Positions 57,629 to 64,000 of a stretch of 64,000 bases of DNA are shown piece by piece. The notes beneath the pieces were generated by a model, which saw only the letters and a program-made list of their open reading frames with translations, was not told where the DNA came from and ran no database searches. The stretch covers positions 43,963,391 to 44,027,390 of the forward strand of contig NC_089272.1 of assembly GCF_963678975.1 (NCBI RefSeq), read 5' to 3'. The number at the start of each line of letters is the position of its first letter. Within the stretch, counting starts at the first letter, position 1. Both the position numbers and the translations under genes were made by a program. The stretch comes from Dysidea avara. Lineage: Eukaryota; Porifera; Demospongiae; Dictyoceratida; Dysideidae.

Positions 57629-58720
57629 TTACAGGTTTTTGCTATTGAATTTGTCGCCTTTACAGTAGAATTTATCCCATTTGCAATTGAATTTCTCACT
57701 TTTACAGTAGCATTCATCACTAACTCTTTTGCAATTGAATTTGCTACCTTGGCAACTCATTCGACATGCTTGCAGTAGAATTCAGGTACTATATATATAT
57801 ATATAGTTGCCATTTGCAGGAAATTTTGTCAGGACTGATTGTTTGTTCTTCGGCCAAGGTAGAAGTGAATTTCTTTGAGTAATTTATTGTTGACAATTCT
57901 GTATAAAGTTGTTTCAAAATAAATTACTACATATCTAGTATTTTCAGAGGTATAAAATTCAGATGTGCATCTGATGAATGGCATAATGTCCGTCAATAGT
58001 GAACTAGTGGTAGGAAACCTTAGACCATCCTAAGTGGTATTCCTACCTGTTTCTGGTCCTGGCTGAGTGCAAAATTGGATGAAGGGGCCATTATATGATT
58101 ATTAATCATACAATACAAGATTTTGGGGAAGCACCCCTGTGCATGCCTAGCCTTTTGGTGCCACCCCTTCCTCTTTGGATAAATTAAATAAATACAAAAG
58201 TTATAACTTATAAGGCACTATATTTGGCACTCAATCTATTCAAACCACAAAGCCTCTGAGATTCTATTCATGCATACAGGTATAAAACACCACATTGGCA
58301 CAGTTTACAATTTACAACTCTTTTACAAACCTGCACAGCTTCTAACAGCAACCACCTGTTTATGTGATGTATATTAGAATTACACAAGTGCAGTACCAAT
58401 AATGGCCTGTCCAATAACTGATGCTGGTGGGGACCAGAAACAAGATTACAACTTGGACTGGCCTTATCAATTGCAAACGTGCTGTAGCCAAACTATTAAG
58501 TACTAATCACTACTAGTTCTTGTTAGTCAACAATCATTTCAGTTGCTTCACATAGTGTTCCAAGTTCTTGGTTAGCCAGGTGCTCACTGATTAGTTGTGA
58601 CAAAATTTCCTGCAAACATAACAAATTCTAATGTAATAACACTTAATTCTACAATTCTTCTACTGCAAATGGGACAAAATCATTTGCAAAGGTGACAAAT
58701 CCAATAGCAAAAACCTGTAA
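57629..58720. mobile_element. DNA element, 1.09 kb, inverted ends with short internal repeats
   Basis: TTACAGGTTTTTGCTATTGA at the left end is mirrored by CCAATAGCAAAAACCTGTAA at the right. Within the arms, short units such as TTGCAATTGAATTT and TTTACAGTAG repeat in tandem, and a CAGGAAATTTTGTCA word at 57816 is mirrored at 58596. TA flanks CAGG on both sides. No transposase frame. It lies downstream of the FN3 exon in the presumed intron. Confidence 0.78.
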
Positions 58721-58759
58721 TAAAAGACTTTTAACAATAGATATGCATTAGCTTACATT

Positions 58760-59590
58760 ACTTTGTGATTAAACAAATCTTCATGTTTAGTGCAAATATG
58801 TAGACATACTATACAATTATTATAGTCACTACTATTGTTTGCCATGTATAGATAGCTAGCTAAGTATTTCAGTGATAATTTCAGTTTGGCATTGTAAAAA
58901 AGTCCCAAAAATTCAACTTACCACCCATGCAGTTTTTTTCCAATCATATTCGTTAGTTATTTGCACACTATAAAGGTCTTGTATCATGCCAATAATGCTT
59001 AACAACTGTTGCTAGTCACACGGGTTTCAAACTCAAAGGGACCGAATGAGATGAATGCTCTTGGTTTGTCACTGTGAGCTACCAACAACAAGCCGGTATC
59101 GATGTCAGATGCTAGGATAAGGTTGGGAACAAAATAATATTAACAGACAAGCTCATTATTAATTTTCAATTTAACCATTGAAAATGATTGTAGCCTTCAT
59201 CCTCTGCTCTCAAGCATGGCTGGCTAGCAACAGTTGTTAAGCATTTTACAATGTACATTTCATGTGCAACCTCTCTATTAGCTTTTACAGTATTTGCTCA
59301 CAAAATAGACACCATAATAAACATGTTAACTTTGTATTTACAAATTGTTTGTTACAAATGTTCTGTCTGTATAGTTCAACCTTCCAGAAGCAAGTCAATT
59401 GTTTTACCTACCATTTCAATTAAAGGTTTGATAATGTGTACAAATTATGTTCCAGTAGCTGCTGTCTTACAAGCTAAGTACTACTTATATTAACTGTGTA
59501 AATTAACAGTACGCAAAATGTAATAGGTGCATAGTGTGTTTGCATGCGAACCACCTAGTAGCATGCATATAATATACTTCTATTCTATTA
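58760..59590. repeat. Paralogous intron segment of the receptor family
   Basis: Matches 440-1460 apart from the hAT MITE present only there. Landmarks are CATGTATAGATAGCTA, GTTCAACCTTCCAGAAGCAA, CTTACAAGCTAAGTACTACT and a CGAACCACCTAGTA segment. In the first gene the transmembrane exon follows within about 60 bp of the matching point; here the similarity stops and no such exon is visible. Confidence 0.75.
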
Positions 59591-59659
59591 GGCCATACCT
59601 ATTTAAAAAGTTGTTGCTTGGATTCATTTTACAACAATGAAAATGGATCAGTCAGTAGC

Positions 59660-59710
59660 TAGGCAAAAAAAAAACAAAAAAAAAACAAAAAAACAACAAC
59701 AAAAAAATAG
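59660..59710. repeat. A-rich low-complexity tract
   Basis: Runs of A interrupted by C and CAACAAC. It may be a decayed retroelement tail, but no body was recognised. Confidence 0.6.
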
Positions 59711-60065
59711 CTAGCTGTAATTTTAGATATGTACATGCTTATGATTTCTGGTTACAAGCCATAAAATATTATTATTATTATCATCATAGATCCTTTATAC
59801 CCTATGTTATTGTTAATACTTTACAATACAAGTATGTATTGATGGTCTGCCAACAACTTGTGCTGGCAGCCAGGAAATCATTAATTACGGAACTAATTAC
59901 TTAATTATGAAACTAATTAACTATATATATACAATTACGATAAGAGTTAGCTAGGCTTACATCACTGATTATTCCTAAATTATGGAAGTTTGTACATCTA
60001 CAACAAAAATGATAGGTGCATGGAATGTCAGATGAGAAATTATTTTGAAAATGTTGTTGCAAATA

Positions 60066-60395
60066 ATTATCTAATCAAAAACAGCCAAGCTGTAAAAAAA
60101 GGTGCGGCCCCCAAAAAGGCCATGGTGAAAAAAGATGTGAAATCCAAGGTGGCGGCCAAGAAATGGCTGTGATGGTAGGTTAATGGTTACATTTTAATAA
60201 CAACAATTCAGGTGAATTTGGTGCCAAGACCAAGCGGCACAAAATTCACCTGAATTGTCGTTATTAAAATGTAACCATTAACCTACCATCACAGCCATTT
60301 CTTGGCCGCCACCTTGGATTTCACATCTTTTTTCACCATGGCCTTTTTGGAGGCCGCACCTTTTTTTACAGCTTGGCTGTTTTTGATTAGATATC
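60066..60395. mobile_element. Hairpin tail, KKWL family, best-preserved copy
   Basis: The arms (about 60072-60215 and 60240-60390) are nearly perfect inverted copies around a GACCAAGCGGC loop. The left arm encodes NSQAVKKGAAPKKAMVKKD followed by VKSKVAAKKWL and stop (60170-60172). The mirror arm encodes the same peptide on the minus strand. A Lys/Ala-rich tail of this kind resembles linker-histone or ribosomal-protein tails, but no globular domain is present, so no function is assigned. Confidence 0.88.
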
Positions 60396-60589
60396 ACTTC
60401 TTTTTGTTTTTGTATACTGCAAAGCCGGCCTATGGCTGGCTTTGGGGCTTTTTTAACCCATGTGTTTTTTGCTTTACCACAGGAAGAAGAAAAGAACTTA
60501 AAGAAGAATTTTATTACTTCAATTATTTTTGATTTTATTAGTAATTATACAAATTATATACATATATTTATTACATGCCCATTATTCCC

Positions 60590-63240
60590 CACAGGATTTT
60601 TTTTGCAACTGATCTCTCTACTGGGTGACTTGAAATGTAGCTGAAATATATACAGGATGGTTTCTTTGTAGCTGAACTCTCTACAAGGTAACCTCTTCTA
60701 GCTGGTCTCTCTACAGGGTATTTTGTTTCTAGCTGAACTCTCTACAGGTGATTTGTTTGCAGCTAAACTCTCTACATGGTGGTGTCTTTGTAGCCGAACT
60801 CTCTACATGATGGTTTCTTTGTAGCTGAACTCTCTATAAGGTGACTTCTTCTAGCTGATCTCTATACAGGGTAATTTGTTTGTAGCTGAACTCTGTACAT
60901 GATGGTTTCTTTGTAGCTAAACCCTTTACAAGGTGACTTCTTCTAGCTGAACTCTCTACGGGGTAATTTCTTTGTAGCTGAACTCTCTATATGATGGTTT
61001 CTTTGTAACTGAACTCTCTACAAGGTAACTTCTTCTAGCTGATCTTTTTACTGGGTGATTTGTTTGCAGCTGAACTCTCTACATGGTGGTTTCTTTGTTG
61101 CTGAACTCTCTACAAGGTGAATTCTTCTACCTGATCTCTCTACAGGGTGATTTGTTTGTAACTGAACTCTGTACAAGTGCGTTTTTGTGGGTGATCTCAC
61201 TGCAGGTTGATTTGTTTGTAGCTGAACTCACTAAAGGGTGATTTTGCTTGTAGCTGAACTCCTTGCATTGTATCTAGTTTCTAGCTGATCTCTCTACAGG
61301 GTGATTTGTTTGTAGCTGATCTCTCTGCAGTTTGATTAATTTGCAGCCGATCTCTCTACAAGGTAATTTGTTTGTAGCTGAACTGTCTATAAAGTGATTT
61401 ATTTGTAGCTGATCTCTCTGCAGGTTGATTTGTTTTAGCTGAACTCTCTACAGGGTGATTTACTTGTAGCTGAACTCCTTACATTGTGTGTAGTTTCTAG
61501 CTGATCTCTCTACAGGGTGATTTGTTTGTAGCTGATCTCTCTACAAGTTGATTTGTGTGTAGCTGATCTTTCTACTGGTTGATTTGTTTGTAGCCGATCT
61601 CTCTACAGGGTAATTTGTTTGTAGCTGAACTCTGTACAAGGTGCTTTTTTGTAGGTGATCTCACTGCAGGTTGATTTGTTTGTAGCTGAACTCACTATAG
61701 GGTGATTTGCTTGTAGCTGAACTCCTTACATTGTGTCCAGTTTCTAGCTGATCTCTCTACAGAGTAATTTGTTTGTAGCTGAACTCTCTATAAGGTGATT
61801 TGTTTGCAGCTGAACTCTCTACATGGTGGTTTCTTTGTTGCTGAACTCTCTACAGGGTGTTTTGCTTGTAGCTGAACTCCCTACAGGGTGATTTGTTTCT
61901 AGCTTATCTCTCTACAGGTTGATTTGTGTGTAATTGATCTCTCTACAAGCTGATTTGTTTGTAGCTGAATTCTCTGCAAAGTGTTTTGTTTGTCTCTTCA
62001 GGGTGATTTGTTTCTAGCTGATCTCTCTACAGGGTGATTTTTTTGTAGCTGACCTCTCTTCAGGGTGATTTGTTTCTAGCTGATCTCTCTACAGGGTGAT
62101 TTTTTGTAGCTGACCTCTCTTCAGGGTGATTTGTTTCTAGCTGATTGCTCTGCAGGTTGATTTGCTTGTAGATGAACTCTCTACAGGGTAACTTGCATGT
62201 AGCTGAACTCCTTACTTTGTGTCTAGTTTGTAGCTGATCTCTCTACAGGGTGATTTGTTTGTAGCTGAACTCCTTACATTGTGTGTAGTTTCTAGCTGAT
62301 CTCTCTACAGGGTGATTTGTTTGTAGCTGATCTCTATACAAGTTGATTGTGTGTAGCTGATCTCTCTGCAGGTTGATTTGTTTGTAGCCGATCTCTCTAC
62401 AAGGTAATTTATTTGTAGCTGAACTGTCTAAAAGGTGATTTGTTTGTAGCTGATCTCTCTGCAGGTTGATTTGTTTTAGCTGAACTCTCTACAGGGTGAT
62501 TTATTTGTAGCTGAACTCCTTACATTGTGTGTAGTTTCTAGCTGATCTCTCTACAGGGTGATTTGTTTGTAATTGATCTCTCTACAAGTTGATTTGTGTG
62601 TAGCTGATCTCTCTGCAGGTTGATTTGTTTGTAGCCGATCTCTCTATAGGGTAATTTGTTTGTAGCTGAACTCTCTATAAGGTGATTTGTTTGTAGCTGA
62701 TCTCTCTGCAGGTTGATTTGTTTTAGCTGAACTCTCTACAGGGTGATTGCTTGTAGCTGAACTCCTTACATTGTGTCTAGTTTCTAGCTGATGTCTCTAC
62801 AGGGTGATTTTTTGTAGCTGAACTCTCTTCAGGGTGATTTGTTTCTAGCTTATCTCTCTACAGGTAGATTTGTGTTGATTTGTTCATTGCTGATCGCTCT
62901 AAAGGTTGATTTGTTGCAGCTGAACACCCTGCAAAGTGTTTTGTTTGTAGCTGATCACTCTAAAGGGTAATTTGTTTGTAGCTGAACTCTCTCCACAGTG
63001 ACTTGTGTGTAGCTGAATTCTGTGTAACTGAATTCTCTAGTGAGTGACTTAATTGTAGCTGAATTCTCTACACAGTGCATGACTTGTTTATAGCTGAACT
63101 TTCTTCAGTGTGACTTGTAATGTTCTGAATCTCTATAGTGATATATTTGCTTAACTCTCCACATGATGACTGTCTTCTTGCTGAACTGTCTATAAGATTA
63201 ACTGTTTGCAGCTGAACTCCCTACAGAATAAGTTGTGATG
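60590..63240 (-). repeat. Minisatellite array, about 31-bp unit, 2.65 kb
   Basis: Same unit as 40610-43986 in the opposite orientation: TTTGTAGCTGAACTCTCTAC followed by AGGGTGATTTG, with GCTGATCTCTC variants. Different variants dominate (for instance CTCCTTACATTGTGT(G/C)(T/C)AG units of this array), so the two arrays have been homogenised separately. No coding frame spans it. Confidence 0.95.
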
Positions 63241-63317
63241 TAATAAAATTCTATAATGGAGTAAATAAATTAGCCGAATGCTCTATTAGGGTGACTGTTC
63301 TATTAGAGTATCTCGAT

Positions 63318-64000
63318 CTCACATTTGCTACACGGAGTTGGCTTTCGAATCATAACTCAGTGGTTTGTAATCCGATTCTTCTGTACTACTGCAAGGACTT
63401 TCTATGAAGATTATTCCAGCTATACACCGATTTTCAGCTCATTGCTCTATGCGGTTTGCCTAGTAGGCGTGAAAACTAATACTTTTTTATTCATAAAAAT
63501 CGATCGCGTAATTGTGACACAGGTTGGGTTTTGTGTCATATCTCCGTGGTCTTTATCTCGATTCCTTTGAAACCACCAAAAGGCACTCCTACGATGGTTA
63601 CTCCATCTACATAGCAATTTTCAACTCATTCCATGAAGCGGTTTACCCTGTAGGCGTGACACAAATCGATCTTGTTTTACGCGAATAATCGGTCATAACT
63701 CCTGAACTATTCATCGGATTTGTACCAAATGTGATGCTAGGATTCGCCTTTGGACTCCCTTTCTGTGTGCCAAATTTCAAGGCGATCGGAATACGCGTTT
63801 GCTTGTTACAGCAATTTTTGCAAGTGTGCGAAAAGACGAAGAAGAAAAAAAACGAAGAAAAAAATACGAAACTTTGGCAGCTCGTATCTCGGAAATGGCT
63901 GGAGCGATTTCCTTCAAATTTGGAATGTAGACTCCCTTGGCTGGCGGGAAACTGTGTAGCAAATTTGGTTCCAATCAGATAAGCAGCGGCGGAGGAAGTA
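63318..64000. repeat. Head region of composite repeat X, copy 2
   Basis: Relatively GC-rich sequence with repeated statements of the type GTAGGCGTGA and TTTTCA(A/G)CTCATT at spacings of about 190 bp (63423-63475, 63609-63660), suggesting internal duplication of a subunit of the head. The GAAGAAAAAAAACGAAGAAA segment at 63840 mirrors the TTCTTCTTC-rich segment at 39975-40010. The overlapping open frames are not supported as genes. Confidence 0.65.

Larger units (their letters stand above)
60060..64000. repeat. Large composite repeat X, copy 2 (mirrored, truncated by window end)
   Basis: The plus-strand order is hairpin tail (60066-60395), linker (60395-60590, matching 44250-44412 in inverse), minisatellite (60590-63240), paired CTATTAGAG motifs (63274-63318), head region (63318 to the window end). 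It is the mirror image of 39745-44740, and the head runs on past 64000. The linker in both copies contains a GGCCTATGGC(T/C)GGCTTTGGGG word. Confidence 0.8.

Noticed and set aside
60066-60172. Linker histone or ribosomal protein gene
   Set aside because: Only a Lys/Ala-rich tail is present, within a repeat family, with no globular domain or consistent upstream exon.
60302-60532. Hydrophobic small protein beginning MAATLDF
   Set aside because: This is the reverse reading of the hairpin arm (same at 44570-44761); it changes beyond the arm in each copy.
63325-63982. Several short coding frames at the window end
   Set aside because: They lie in the head of composite repeat X, and the mirrored copy at 39.8-40.5 kb does not preserve matching frames.

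Overview
The window is AT-rich, intron-bearing animal DNA, dominated by repeats, with only a few partial genes. Single-domain Ig and FN3 exons in phase 1, GT-AG introns, a PHD-finger non-LTR retrotransposon, at least five hAT-type elements with exact 8-bp target duplications and TA-flanked MITEs all fit an early-branching invertebrate. A demosponge is my best guess, but this is inference, since no marker gene is present. There are no rRNA, tRNA or prokaryotic operon signals.

Genes: (1) A family of single-pass membrane receptors. The last two exons of one copy lie at 1513-1926. A paralogous pair lies at 11539-11869, with an in-frame stop. The first exons of a third copy (signal peptide, Ig domain, Gly-Thr-X repeat stalk, FN3 domain) lie at 51214-57594. 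Introns around 440-1460 and 58760-59580 are homologous, so these belong to one duplicated family. (2) A single long exon or small gene at 45583-46034 encodes a glycine-zipper-like protein I do not recognise. (3) A degenerate, intron-containing TAF1 (TFIID subunit 1) pseudogene lies on the minus strand at 28.6-32.7 kb. It has the N-terminal WEDNIIWD-type motifs and the second bromodomain, with stops and frameshifts, and the middle of the protein is missing.

Layout: 0-3 kb is a receptor tail plus two related hAT MITEs, one nested in a larger inverted-repeat element. 5.2-17.5 kb is a divergent segmental duplication split by a 3.5-kb CR1/L2-like LINE (12.05-15.6 kb, minus). 17.6-28 kb is intergenic DNA with several hairpin MITEs. 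28-35.2 kb holds two fragments of one LINE family, the TAF1 pseudogene and a hAT element. 37-39.5 kb holds further MITEs and a CAGG-expanded repeat. 39.7-44.7 kb and 60.06-64.0 kb are mirror-image copies of one large composite repeat: a GC-richer head, a shared short motif, a 2.6-3.4-kb array of about 31-bp repeats, a linker, and a hairpin tail that can encode a Lys/Ala-rich peptide. 46-50.5 kb has a hAT element with a transposase remnant and a 1-kb palindrome with a CA tract. 51-59.6 kb is the third receptor gene. Its GT-repeat exon is duplicated in inverted orientation at 55.1-56.8 kb, and that copy is itself interrupted by a hAT MITE.

Most short open frames here are chance or repeat-derived. 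The best-supported novelties are the composite mirrored repeat, the short motif shared by otherwise unrelated transposons, and the inverted duplication of a collagen-like (Gly-Thr-X)n exon.
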